From CAZYQW01 sp964649825 (GTDB taxonomy: Bacteria; Planctomycetota; B15-G4; JADJEK01): 64,000 nt of DNA. Positions 15,064 through 23,873 of the stretch are shown piece after piece (the first letter of the stretch is position 1; each line of letters starts with the position of its first letter). The position numbers were made by a program, and so were the translations under genes. The notes beneath the pieces are model-generated. The model ran no database searches. It saw nothing but the letters and a program-made list of their open reading frames with translations, and was not told the origin of the DNA. The DNA is taken from NCBI GenBank assembly GCA_964649825.1, contig CAZYQW010000067.1, positions 1 through 64,000 of the forward strand. The letters run 5' to 3'.

Positions 15064-16695
15064 GTGCCGCCCGCGCCCGACGATTCGACCAGCGACGAAC
15101 GCGAGCTCAGCGAGGTCCGCCCGGGTCACCGCCCGGAGCCGCAGCGCCTCGCGTACTCCGCGCGCGGAATGATCGCGACGCAGCACGACCTCGCGACGCA
15201 GGCCGGCGCGCAGGCGCTCGCCGACGGCGGCAACGCGATCGACGCCGCGGTCGCCGCCGCGTTCGCGCTCTCGGTCTGCGAGCCGAACGCGTCGGGGCTC
15301 GGCGGTCAGACGCTGATGCTCGTCCACGTCGCCGAGACGCAGAAGACGTTCGCCCTCGACGGCTCGTCGTCCGCGCCAAGCCGCGCGACGCCGGAGGCGA
15401 TGCCGAAGCGCGCGCGGCTGCACGGCTTCCGTGCGACGACGGTGCCGAGCACGCCGGCCGTGCTCGACTACGTGCTCGCCGAGCACGGCACGATGGCGCT
15501 CGCGCGCGTGATCGAGCCGGCGATCGCGATCGCCGAGGAGGGCTTCGCGGTGAGCGAGCTGCTGCACTCGCTCATGGTCCGCGAGGTGCGATCCTTGAGG
15601 CGCCACCCGGCCGGGCAGATCTTCCTGCGCGGGGGCCGACGTCCGTACGCGGTCGGAGACGTCCTGCGCCAGCCGGCGCTGGCGAAGACGCTGCGCCGCC
15701 TCGCCAAGCACGGCGTGCGGGACTTCTACCGCGGCCGGATCGGACGGCTCATCGCGAAGGACGTCGAGCAGAACGATGGCTTGATCCGCGCCGACGACAT
15801 GGCCCGCCCGCCCCGGCCGATCGTCCGCAAGGCGCTCGGCTGCAGCTTCCAGGGCCGCCGCCTGCGCACGTTCCCTCCGCCCGGCGCCGGCCGCGTCCTG
15901 GTCGAGATGATCAACGTGATCGAGAACTTCCCGCTCGAGCGGCTCGATCCCGAGTCGCCGGACGGCGCGATCCTGCTGGTGGAAGTCATGAGGAAGGCGG
16001 CCCAGGACCGCCGCGACCGCCCGTTCGATCCCGACTTCTACGCGCAGGTGACGGGTCGCCAGATGGTGGATCGCGATTACGCCGCCGAGGTCGCGAAGGA
16101 GTTGGCCCGGCGCGTTCGACCGATCCGCACCGAGGGCGAGACGACCCATCTGTCGGTGATGGACGAAGCGGGCAACGCCGTCGGCCTGACCCAATCGATC
16201 GAACGGGTCTTCGGCTCCTGCTGCCTGACTCCGGAGCTCGGCTTCCTCTACAACAACTACATGTCGGCGTACGACTACCGGGACATCGGGCATCCGCACT
16301 ATCTGCGGCCGAACACGCCGCCGTGGGGCAGCGTCGCTCCGACGATCCTGTTCAAGAACCGGAAGCCGACGATGGTCATCGGCTCGCCGGGCAGCGAGCG
16401 GATCGTGACGTCGATCCTGCAGGTCCTGATTCGACTCTTCCGTTCGCACACGCCGTACGAGGCGGTCGCGGCGCCGCGCCTCCACTGCTCGCTCGACGGC
16501 AAGGTGTCGCTCGAGGCGGCGCGCTTCCGCGACGACATTCCGCTCGCGCTCGCCGGGCACGGCTTCGAAGTCGACCGGCGCGACCCGTTCTCCTTCTACC
16601 TCGGCTGCGTGCAACTCGTGCTGCGCGACCGCGACGGCTTCATCGGCGTCGCCGATCCGCGCCGGGACGGCTCCGCCGCGGGGCCGCGATCGTGA
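15064..16695 (+). CDS. Gamma-glutamyltranspeptidase family protein, copy 1
   Basis: 543 aa, Ntn-hydrolase fold. The autoprocessing site is GETTHLSV, with predicted nucleophile T360, and the N-terminus has the family motif GGNAIDAAVAAAFALSVCEP. No signal peptide is visible: the N-terminus is charged, so it may act in the cytoplasm, unlike the classical periplasmic GGT. The GTG start is 4 nt after the preceding stop, and the gene overlaps the next start (GTGA), so translation is coupled. Together with copy 2 at 18656-20308 it forms a paralogous pair around the amidohydrolase and aminotransferase genes. The substrate is probably a gamma-glutamyl or similar amide, by family. Confidence 0.85.
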   Translation: MPPAPDDSTSDERELSEVRPGHRPEPQRLAYSARGMIATQHDLATQAGAQALADGGNAIDAAVAAAFALSVCEPNASGLGGQTLMLVHVAETQKTFALDGSSSAPSRATPEAMPKRARLHGFRATTVPSTPAVLDYVLAEHGTMALARVIEPAIAIAEEGFAVSELLHSLMVREVRSLRRHPAGQIFLRGGRRPYAVGDVLRQPALAKTLRRLAKHGVRDFYRGRIGRLIAKDVEQNDGLIRADDMARPPRPIVRKALGCSFQGRRLRTFPPPGAGRVLVEMINVIENFPLERLDPESPDGAILLVEVMRKAAQDRRDRPFDPDFYAQVTGRQMVDRDYAAEVAKELARRVRPIRTEGETTHLSVMDEAGNAVGLTQSIERVFGSCCLTPELGFLYNNYMSAYDYRDIGHPHYLRPNTPPWGSVAPTILFKNRKPTMVIGSPGSERIVTSILQVLIRLFRSHTPYEAVAAPRLHCSLDGKVSLEAARFRDDIPLALAGHGFEVDRRDPFSFYLGCVQLVLRDRDGFIGVADPRRDGSAAGPRS

Positions 16696-17393
16696 CGGCG
16701 CTGCCGCTCCTCCTCTCGGTGCCGCACGGCGGGACGACGATACCGGTCGAGGTCCGGCCCCTTTGCGTCTTGACCGAGCGCCAGGTCGTCGAGGACGGCG
16801 ACGAGGGCGTGGATCGGATCTATGCCCTCTCCGACCACGTGCTCCAGCACGTCGCGACCGGCGTCGCGCGAGCGATCGTCGACGTGAACCGGGCGGAGGA
16901 CGACTTCCGCAAGGACGGGGTGGTCAAGACCCACACGTGCTGGAACGTCCCGGTCTACCGCGAGGCGCCGGACCACGCCCTCGTCGCGGCGCTCATCGAA
17001 CGCTACCACCGCCCGTACCACCAGCGGCTCTCCGCGCCGAGGGACGGCGTGATCCTCGGAGTCGACGGCCACACGATGGCGGCGATCGGACCGCCGGTGG
17101 GGCCGGACGCCGGCGCAAGGCGCCCGCGGGTCTGCCTCTCGAACGGGGACGGCACGCTGCCCGACGCCTGGTTTCGACTGCTCATCGAGTGCTTCCAGGT
17201 CGCGTTCGAGGGCGGCGTCTCCGCCAACGACCCGTTCGGCGGCGGCTACATCGTGCGTCGTCACTCGCGCGAGATGCCGTGGGTGCAGGTCGAACTCTCG
17301 CGCGAGCCCTGGATCGACGTCGAGGAGAAGCGCGAGCGCGTGCTCGCCGCGCTCGAGAGGTTCGCGTCTCGGGTCGAGCCGAGCGACGCGTGA
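16692..17393 (+). CDS. N-formylglutamate amidohydrolase family protein
   Basis: A 233-aa protein of the N-formylglutamate deformylase fold. SVPHGG near the N-terminus, DVNRAEDDFRKDG, and VDGHTM provide the expected His/Asp/Glu-rich metal site. The classical enzyme completes histidine degradation. Here the neighbours are GGTs and an ATP-grasp ligase, so another N-acyl or amide substrate is possible. The GTG start overlaps the GGT stop by four bases. The gene ends directly against the convergent aminotransferase gene with no spacer. Confidence 0.8.
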   Translation: MTALPLLLSVPHGGTTIPVEVRPLCVLTERQVVEDGDEGVDRIYALSDHVLQHVATGVARAIVDVNRAEDDFRKDGVVKTHTCWNVPVYREAPDHALVAALIERYHRPYHQRLSAPRDGVILGVDGHTMAAIGPPVGPDAGARRPRVCLSNGDGTLPDAWFRLLIECFQVAFEGGVSANDPFGGGYIVRRHSREMPWVQVELSREPWIDVEEKRERVLAALERFASRVEPSDA

Positions 17394-18647
17394 TCACCGC
17401 TCCGTGACCCAATTCTGCAACCGGTCCGCCGCCTCCACCACCTTGGGGCAGCACACGTCGAGGAACGTGCGATCGAGCTCCTTCTGGGGCGGGACCTGCT
17501 CGGCCTCGGCCAACGCGCGCGCGCCGTCGAAGTCGACGTACGCGATCCGCGCGGTGAGCTCGTCCGGCGGGCGGCCGAACGCGACGCCCGGCAGGATCGC
17601 GATCCCCGTCTCCTCCAGGACCCGATGGCAGAGCGCCCGGCTGCCGGTGATGCCGCGCGCGGCGAGCTTCTCGCGCAGCGGCTCGAAGCTGGGGAAGAGG
17701 TAGAACCCTCCTTTGACTTCGGGGACATGGAGTCCGACGTCCCGGAGCCGGCGGGAGAAGCCACGCCCGAGCGCGCCGAGCACGCGCCGGGACTGGATCA
17801 GGTAGCGCTCGATGCCGAGCCCCCCCTCGAACGCGCGGATGGCTGCGTACTGGATCGGCGCCGACGTCGACGTGAACGTCTCCGAACAGACGACCGACAT
17901 CGCGTCGAGCAGCCAATGGAGCTGCTTGGGGAACGCGAACGTCCCGAGCCGCCAGCCGCCGGCGCCGCACCACTTGCTGAGCCCCGAGCTGATGATCGTC
18001 CCCTCGGGATAGAAGCGGGAGACCGAGACGTGCTGGCCCTTGTGGTGCACCTCGCCGTAGATCTCGTCGGAGAGCAGCACGACGCGATACTCGCGGGCGA
18101 CGCGGGCGATCGCCCTCAGCTCGTCCGCGGTATACGTCCCGCCGGTCGGGTTGGACGGATAGTTCAGGATCACGATGCGCGGGCGCGTCGAGTCCTCTCG
18201 GCACAGCTCGTCGAGCTCTTCCGGCGTGAGCTGCCAGTCGTTCTCGCTCTTGGTCTTCACCCAGCGGATCTGGCGACCGATGATCGACGCCTGCGGCGCG
18301 TACGACACCCAGCTCGGCGTCGGAATGACGAGGTCGCCGTAGTAGACGAGCTGCAGGATGAACATCAGCTCCTTCGAGCCGGGGCCGATCAGGACGTCCT
18401 CGCCGCGGAACTCGACGCCCGAGCGACGGCGGTGGAACTCCGCCACCGCGTCGCGGAGCTGGCGGAGGCCGCGGACCGGGAGGTAGTCCTTCTGATGGGC
18501 ATTCGCGCGCAGCGCGTCGACGACCCCGCGCGGCACCGGGAACGGCGACTGTCCGAGCCCCAGGCGGAACACCTCTCGTCCCTGCGCGTGCAGCTCCGCG
18601 CAGCGCTCGTTGATCGCGAGGGTCGCCGACTCGGTGAGCCCGCGCAC
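17394..18647 (-). CDS. Class I/II PLP-dependent aminotransferase
   Basis: About 417 aa, fold-type I PLP enzyme. It shows NYPSNPTGG, SDEIYGEV and the PLP lysine motif SSGLSKWCGAGGWRLG, with a C-terminal RIAYVDFDG containing the carboxylate-binding Arg. The family interconverts amino and keto acids. The start is uncertain: the first in-frame GTG after the upstream gene is at 18647 (VRGLTES), only 8 nt beyond the GGT stop, and no clear ribosome-binding site is present. It is co-directional with GGT copy 2 and probably co-transcribed. Confidence 0.85.
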   Translation of the reverse strand: MRGLTESATLAINERCAELHAQGREVFRLGLGQSPFPVPRGVVDALRANAHQKDYLPVRGLRQLRDAVAEFHRRRSGVEFRGEDVLIGPGSKELMFILQLVYYGDLVIPTPSWVSYAPQASIIGRQIRWVKTKSENDWQLTPEELDELCREDSTRPRIVILNYPSNPTGGTYTADELRAIARVAREYRVVLLSDEIYGEVHHKGQHVSVSRFYPEGTIISSGLSKWCGAGGWRLGTFAFPKQLHWLLDAMSVVCSETFTSTSAPIQYAAIRAFEGGLGIERYLIQSRRVLGALGRGFSRRLRDVGLHVPEVKGGFYLFPSFEPLREKLAARGITGSRALCHRVLEETGIAILPGVAFGRPPDELTARIAYVDFDGARALAEAEQVPPQKELDRTFLDVCCPKVVEAADRLQNWVTER

Positions 18648-18655
18648 GTTCAGGT

Positions 18656-20308
18656 TCAGGTGGACGTCGGGTGGATTCCTGCGTCGCACGAAGCATCGAC
18701 TCCGATCGGGGCGGCCGCGGCCCCGTCCCGACGTGGCTCCGCGACCGCGCAATACTGATCGTCCTGCCGGGCGACCAGATGGAGCCCGCCGAACTGGAAC
18801 GAGTAAGGATCTTGCCGTTCGAGAGTGTAGCCCCGTGCAGCGAGCGCTTCGAGCACGGCCCGGGACATCCGGTCCGATTCGGCGAGCACCACCCCCTCGG
18901 GTGTCGCGTGGAGCCGCGGCGCGGCGACCGCGTCGAACGCGGTTTGACGGCGGAGCCGGAGCATCACCTGGAAGATCCCGGAGATCATCCGCTCCGAGCC
19001 CGTCGAGCCGATCACGAGCTCGATCCGCCCGGCGCGAAACGCGATCGCCGGCGCGGCGTTCGACTTCGCGACCGCGCCGGGCCGCAGGTAGTGCGGATGC
19101 CCGGGTCGCCGGGCGTTGAACGCCTTCAAGTAGCCGTTGAAGAGGAAGCCGAGGTCCGGCGCGACGACCTTGGCACCGAAGGAGCGCTCGAGCGACTGCG
19201 TGAGCGCGACGGCGTTCCCCCCCGCGTCCACGATCGACAGGTGCGTCGTCTCGCCCTCGCCGAGGGCCCGGCGGCGGATCGCGGCCGCGCCCGCCGCGAT
19301 CGCCTCGGCCGACCGAGGATCGGGCGGCTCGCGCCCCCTCGCGGCGGCGCGGAACGCGCGGCGTCGATCCGTACGGGCGCGGCGGATCGCCTCGGCGACG
19401 GCCACGGAGCCGAGCGGCGCGTCGGCGTCCTGGAGCTCGTCCGGCAGCCGATCGTAGGTCTCGAGGAGCGCGAGCAGCGTCCGCCCGCCGGCCGGCGAGG
19501 GAGCGGCCGCGACGTCCAGGCCCCCGAACCTCCCCCAAAGCGGCTCGAGCTCCTCGGGTCGCGGGAGGTCGGCCAGGTCGTCGAGCGAGAGGAATGCTCC
19601 GTTCGCGTCCATCTCGGCCGCGATGTCCTGCGCGATCGAGCCGCGGTAGAACTCCTCCAGCCCGTGGCGAGCGAGCCGTTCCAGCGTGCGCGCGAGCGCC
19701 GGCTGCGGCCGCACGGTCCCCGGCGCGAACGGCCGGCCGGCGGCGTCGAGGAACCACGACCCTCCCGAGTTCCGGCGGAGCGACCTCGCGTAGCGCGCGG
19801 TGAGCTCCTGCTGGAGGCGCGTCGACGGCACGCCCTCGGTCGCGGCGCCGATCGCCGGCTCGAGGAGCGCCGCCGCCGGGACCGTGCCGTATTCCTCGAG
19901 CGCGCGCATCATCACCGCGACGTGCGTCGGCACCGCGATCGCGCCGTGCCCCGTGTAGCGCCGCTTCGACGCGAGCAGCGCGTCGGGCGTGGCGCGGCGC
20001 GGCGCGCGGCATCCGCCGTTCAAGAAGCGCGTCCGCCCCTCGAAGTGCACGAGCATCATCGCCATGCCACCGACGCCCGACCCCGCCGGCTCGCACACGC
20101 CGAGCATGAACGACGCGGCGACCGCGGCGTCGACCGCGTTCCCGCCGCGCTCCAGCACCTCGGCCGCCGCGCGCGTGGCACGCCAGTGTGCGGTCGCGAC
20201 CGCGCCGTGGCGGCCGCCGGCCGTCCAGAGCGCCGGCTCGTGGCGGCGATCCTCGCGCTCGACCATGTTCTCGTCGCTGAGGATCTCCCGCCAGCTCGTC
20301 GCGACCAT
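18656..20308 (-). CDS. Gamma-glutamyltranspeptidase family protein, copy 2
   Basis: 550 aa, paralogous to the gene at 15064-16695. It has GGNAVDAAVAASFMLGVCEP, the processing site GETTHLSI (predicted nucleophile T354) and HPHYLRPG shared with copy 1. It also lacks an obvious signal peptide. An AGGAGAAGG lies about 20 nt before the ATG, further than ideal, so the start is moderately certain. Two divergent GGT copies bracketing one pathway suggest two distinct substrates or a heteromeric enzyme; that is inference. Confidence 0.85.
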   Translation of the reverse strand: MVATSWREILSDENMVEREDRRHEPALWTAGGRHGAVATAHWRATRAAAEVLERGGNAVDAAVAASFMLGVCEPAGSGVGGMAMMLVHFEGRTRFLNGGCRAPRRATPDALLASKRRYTGHGAIAVPTHVAVMMRALEEYGTVPAAALLEPAIGAATEGVPSTRLQQELTARYARSLRRNSGGSWFLDAAGRPFAPGTVRPQPALARTLERLARHGLEEFYRGSIAQDIAAEMDANGAFLSLDDLADLPRPEELEPLWGRFGGLDVAAAPSPAGGRTLLALLETYDRLPDELQDADAPLGSVAVAEAIRRARTDRRRAFRAAARGREPPDPRSAEAIAAGAAAIRRRALGEGETTHLSIVDAGGNAVALTQSLERSFGAKVVAPDLGFLFNGYLKAFNARRPGHPHYLRPGAVAKSNAAPAIAFRAGRIELVIGSTGSERMISGIFQVMLRLRRQTAFDAVAAPRLHATPEGVVLAESDRMSRAVLEALAARGYTLERQDPYSFQFGGLHLVARQDDQYCAVAEPRRDGAAAAPIGVDASCDAGIHPTST

Positions 20309-20403
20309 CGCTCGCTCGCGTTCCCACCTTCTCCTAGTGATTCAACGGCTCGCGTGCGCGCGCTCGGCGCCGAGCCGCCTCTCCGGGAGCGCGGGACGGA
20401 CGG

Positions 20404-22869
20404 TCACGCGGCCGTCCCGGCGGAACCGTCCGCCGTCGCCGGCCGAGACCGGGGCAGCGCGATGGCCGCGACCGCGTAGCATCCCGCGCAAGCGATCAGG
20501 ACGGCCGCGAACCCGTGGTCCATCGCGAACAGGATCGCGACGACGCTCGCGATCACCGACGCGCCGCCGTTGACGCCGAACGCCCACGGCAGGAGCGGCG
20601 GCGCGGCGCTTCGCGCGAGTCGGAGACCGAGCGGGAACGGCAGGCCCATCGCGAACGCGAGCGGCGCGATGACGAGGACGGCAATCGCCTCTCGCGCTCC
20701 CGACGACAGGTGGAGGGTCGACCCGAAGATCGCCGGGACCCCGAGCACGTGCGCCAGGAGGAGGACCACGACGGCGGCGGCGCCGATGAGCACTCCGCCG
20801 CGCTCGCGGCCGGGCGCGACGCGCGCCGACGCGGCGGCGCCGATCCCCGAGCCGAGCAGGAACGTCGTGAGCCCGAAGCCGAGCGCCTTCAGCGGGTGCC
20901 CGAGGTAGAGCGTCAGGCGCTGCATGGTGGCGATCTCGACCGCGAGGTACGCGAGACCGACCGCCACGAAGAACACGACCATCCGGAAGCCGCCCTGGAC
21001 CTTCAGCCCGTCGCGCCGGAACGCGAACAGCGGCACCACGACGAGCAGGAAGACGAGGACGAGCGACGCGATCAGCGAGAGCCACAGCACCTGCATGCCG
21101 GCCGGTCCCAGACCGATCACCTGGTGGAACACCTCGCGCCCCTTCTCCTCGTCCCGGTCGACCAGGACGTCGGTGCCGCGGAAGAAGTCGAAGAAGAACG
21201 GCCGGTCGTCCGTGACGGGTTCGATCGCGTACGCGTACGACTCCTCGTACGCCCGCGCCGCGTCCTCGCCCCGCTGGATCGCGGCGATGTACTCCACGAA
21301 CTCCTTCTCGCTCTCCTGTCCGGGCAGGAACGCCGGCGTGAACGCCTTCGCGCGCGGGTGCAGCGTGCAGAAGTCGTTCAGCGTCTGCAGCTCCTTGGCG
21401 GTGAGCGGCGTCCGCTTGACGATCGTGGTGGCGTAGCGCGCCTTCACGCCTTCCGCCCCGAACAACGAGCCCTCGTTGTCGATGTTGATCACCGCGATGT
21501 GGCGGCCCGGGTCCTCGACGCCGCGCGCCTTCAGCGACCGCGCCGCCATGCCGAACAGCCGCAGCGTCTCGCGCGGCGGATAGAAGCGCCAGCGCACCAC
21601 GCAGAGGACCCCGTCGTCCTTCAGGTGATCGATGTAGTCGTCGATCGCGTCCTGGGTGTAGAGGTACGACTCGGCGACGATGTTCGCGCCCGAGGCGAGC
21701 GCCGCATAGGTGTCGGCCCCGGTGATCTGGACGATGTCGTACTGGTCGGTCGAGCGCGCGATGACCGAGCGACCGTCCGCCACCTCGACCGTGACCCGCG
21801 GGTCGTTGTAGAGGTGGCCGGTGTACTCGGCGAACCGACCGCGCATCATCTTGGCGGTCGACTCGTTGATCTCGGCCGCCGTCACGCGCTGGGCGCCCAT
21901 GATGAGCGCCATCTTGACGTCCTGACCGCCGCCGACGCCGATCACGAGCGCGTCGTCGCGGCTCCGCTTGGTCGCCGGGTCGTACGCCAACAGGTAGCCG
22001 AGGCCGAGGTGGTGGGCCATGAGCTGGTTCGGGTCGGTCCGAGCCGCCGACGGGATCCACGTGGGCGCGTCGCCGTCCTGATAGACCCGCAGCCACGCGT
22101 CGTTCGCCTCGTCGCCGACCGCGTCGATCCGACAGATCGGATCCCAGTAGGTCTCGAGATGGTTCGAGCCGTGCTTCAGCTCCGTGTCGAGCGTCTTCCC
22201 GATCGCGCAGGGGAACGGCAGCACCGCGTCGCGAAACGGGAGGCACGCGAACGCGGCCACGGCGGCGAGCATCGCTCCCCACGCGCCGCGGCGACGACCG
22301 GCTCCCAGCAGGAAGAACCCGCCGGCCGCCAGCGCCATCCCCGACGCGACGAGCACCACGCCGGGGCCGCCCGTCGCGCGGATGATCGGCATCGCGATGA
22401 GCGCGCCGAGCGCCGAGCCGATCATGTTGATCGAGTAGCGCCGGCTGACGGAGCGCCCCACGCCGTCGAGCGCGGCGGCGACCCCGAGCCCGCCGAAAAA
22501 GAACGGCACGATCAAATAGAGGTAGGAGAGCGCCGCGCTCAGCGCCGGAAGCCGGACGTCGGTCTGGGGAAGGACGTCGAGGCGGTGCCGTGCCAGCAAC
22601 GCGAACGTCACGATCGAAAGCAGCCCGAACAGGAACGCCGAGCGCCCCGCGCGGACCTCGCCCAACGTCCGGCGCGAAATGGCGAGCCACGTGCCGCCCG
22701 CCGCGAACCCGAGGAGGGTGACGGTGACCACGAGGTAGGTCACGTGATGCCAGAGGATGAACGAGAAGATGCGGACCTGCCCGACCTCGAGGAGCAGGAC
22801 GGCCGCGGACAGCAAGAAGAGACCCAACGCGATCGGGCCCTCGCGACGCTCGGAGTTTGGATCAGTCAT
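20404..22869 (-). CDS. Membrane-fused spermidine-synthase-like methyltransferase fold protein
   Basis: 821 aa. The N-terminal third holds several membrane helices (PIALGLFLLSAAVLLLEVGQ and following). The centre is a spermidine-synthase-like Rossmann domain (VIGVGGGQDVKMAL, AAEINESTAKM, QYDIVQITG). The C-terminal part again holds about six hydrophobic segments. Such fusions are common in environmental bacteria and resemble polyamine aminopropyltransferases by fold, but their substrate is usually unknown. The ATG at 22869 is taken because the hydrophobic domain follows directly; no clear ribosome-binding site is present. It diverges from the ankyrin gene. Confidence 0.8.
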   Translation of the reverse strand: MTDPNSERREGPIALGLFLLSAAVLLLEVGQVRIFSFILWHHVTYLVVTVTLLGFAAGGTWLAISRRTLGEVRAGRSAFLFGLLSIVTFALLARHRLDVLPQTDVRLPALSAALSYLYLIVPFFFGGLGVAAALDGVGRSVSRRYSINMIGSALGALIAMPIIRATGGPGVVLVASGMALAAGGFFLLGAGRRRGAWGAMLAAVAAFACLPFRDAVLPFPCAIGKTLDTELKHGSNHLETYWDPICRIDAVGDEANDAWLRVYQDGDAPTWIPSAARTDPNQLMAHHLGLGYLLAYDPATKRSRDDALVIGVGGGQDVKMALIMGAQRVTAAEINESTAKMMRGRFAEYTGHLYNDPRVTVEVADGRSVIARSTDQYDIVQITGADTYAALASGANIVAESYLYTQDAIDDYIDHLKDDGVLCVVRWRFYPPRETLRLFGMAARSLKARGVEDPGRHIAVINIDNEGSLFGAEGVKARYATTIVKRTPLTAKELQTLNDFCTLHPRAKAFTPAFLPGQESEKEFVEYIAAIQRGEDAARAYEESYAYAIEPVTDDRPFFFDFFRGTDVLVDRDEEKGREVFHQVIGLGPAGMQVLWLSLIASLVLVFLLVVVPLFAFRRDGLKVQGGFRMVVFFVAVGLAYLAVEIATMQRLTLYLGHPLKALGFGLTTFLLGSGIGAAASARVAPGRERGGVLIGAAAVVVLLLAHVLGVPAIFGSTLHLSSGAREAIAVLVIAPLAFAMGLPFPLGLRLARSAAPPLLPWAFGVNGGASVIASVVAILFAMDHGFAAVLIACAGCYAVAAIALPRSRPATADGSAGTAA

Positions 22870-23052
22870 GCGGGGGTGGAGCGGGTGCCTCGGTTCCGTC
22901 CGTGCGAAGAAGTCCGAGATTCTAGCCCGACCGTCCCGCCCCGGCCCTCCGAGAATCGGGTGAGTGTTCCAGATTCGCCCCTCCGCCCTGCGCCGCGATC
23001 GGGCCAGGCGATTCGACGTCCCGCGTCGATGGTCGGCGCACTCCCTCCCCCC

Positions 23053-23100
23053 GGGGATCCGCGCCGCCGGGGATCCGCGCCGCCGAGGATCCGCGCCGCC
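23053..23100 (+). repeat. Three tandem 16-bp repeats in a divergent intergenic region
   Basis: GGGGATCCGCGCCGCC occurs at 23053-23068 and 23069-23084 and, with one change, at 23085-23100. The 328-nt gap between the divergent genes at 22869 and 23198 holds nothing else I can name. A 16-nt period does not fit a protein repeat. It may be a slippage array or a set of binding sites. Confidence 0.8.
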
Positions 23101-23197
23101 ACGCGACCGACGCTTGCCGCGGCGGGGCTTCCCTCGCCGAGCTCGATTCCGCATGATCGCTCCCCGAGGTCGGTCGCCAGGACGCAAGGAACTCGAG

Positions 23198-23842
23198 ATG
23201 TCGAACGAAGACGCGCTCTTCGAGGCGATCGTGAACGGCGACGCGGATCGGTTGCGGGAGATCGTCGCGGCCGACCCGAGCCTCGCCGCGGCACGGAACG
23301 CGGCGGGGCTCTCCGCGGTGATGGTCGCCCTCTATCACCGCCGCGCCGACCTGGTGGACGCGTTGCTCGAGCATTCGCCTCCGCTCGATCGGTTCGAGGC
23401 CGCCGCGCTCGGGCGCTTCGACCTCATCGACCGCGCGATCGCCCGCGGCGCCGACTGGAGCGAGACCAGCGTGGACGGCTTCACCGCGCTGCACCTCGCG
23501 GCCTACTTCGGCCGCACGGGGGTCGCACTCCGCCTGATCGAGTGCGGCGCCGACGTGAACGCCGTGGCGACGAACGACTCGAGGCTGCGTCCCCTCCACG
23601 CCGCCGCGTCGGCGGCGGCGCGCGACATCGTCCAGGGGCTGCTCGCGGCCGGGGCCGACGTGAACGCGCCCCAGGAGGGCGGGTTCACGGCGCTTCACGC
23701 CGCGGCCCATCGAGGCGACGCCGACCTGTGCCGCATCCTGCTCGACGCGGGCGCGGATCGCACGCTCATCACGACGAGCGGCAAGACGGCGCGCGAGTTC
23801 GTGCCGCCCGGAGCGAGCGCGGACGTCGCGGCGCTGCTGTAG
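23198..23842 (+). CDS. Ankyrin repeat protein
   Basis: A 214-aa soluble protein built of ankyrin repeats. Clear units include DGFTALHLAAYFGRTGVALRLIECGADVN and GGFTALHAAAHRGDADLCRILLDAGAD, with weaker repeats before them. These are protein-binding scaffolds, and no catalytic domain is attached. The ATG at 23198 has AAGGA about 8 nt upstream; a longer open frame upstream is low-complexity Arg/Pro. Confidence 0.85.
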   Translation: MSNEDALFEAIVNGDADRLREIVAADPSLAAARNAAGLSAVMVALYHRRADLVDALLEHSPPLDRFEAAALGRFDLIDRAIARGADWSETSVDGFTALHLAAYFGRTGVALRLIECGADVNAVATNDSRLRPLHAAASAAARDIVQGLLAAGADVNAPQEGGFTALHAAAHRGDADLCRILLDAGADRTLITTSGKTAREFVPPGASADVAALL

Positions 23843-23873
23843 GGGCCCGCGCCAAGAGAGCTCCGGCCCGCGA

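Noticed and set aside
16692..17393. Assignment as HutG of a histidine-degradation operon
   Set aside because: The neighbours are GGT and ATP-grasp genes; ftcD is more than 44 kb away and no other hut gene is present, so only the family name is kept.
23053..23100. CRISPR-like array
   Set aside because: The 16-bp units are strictly tandem with no spacers, and no cas genes are present.
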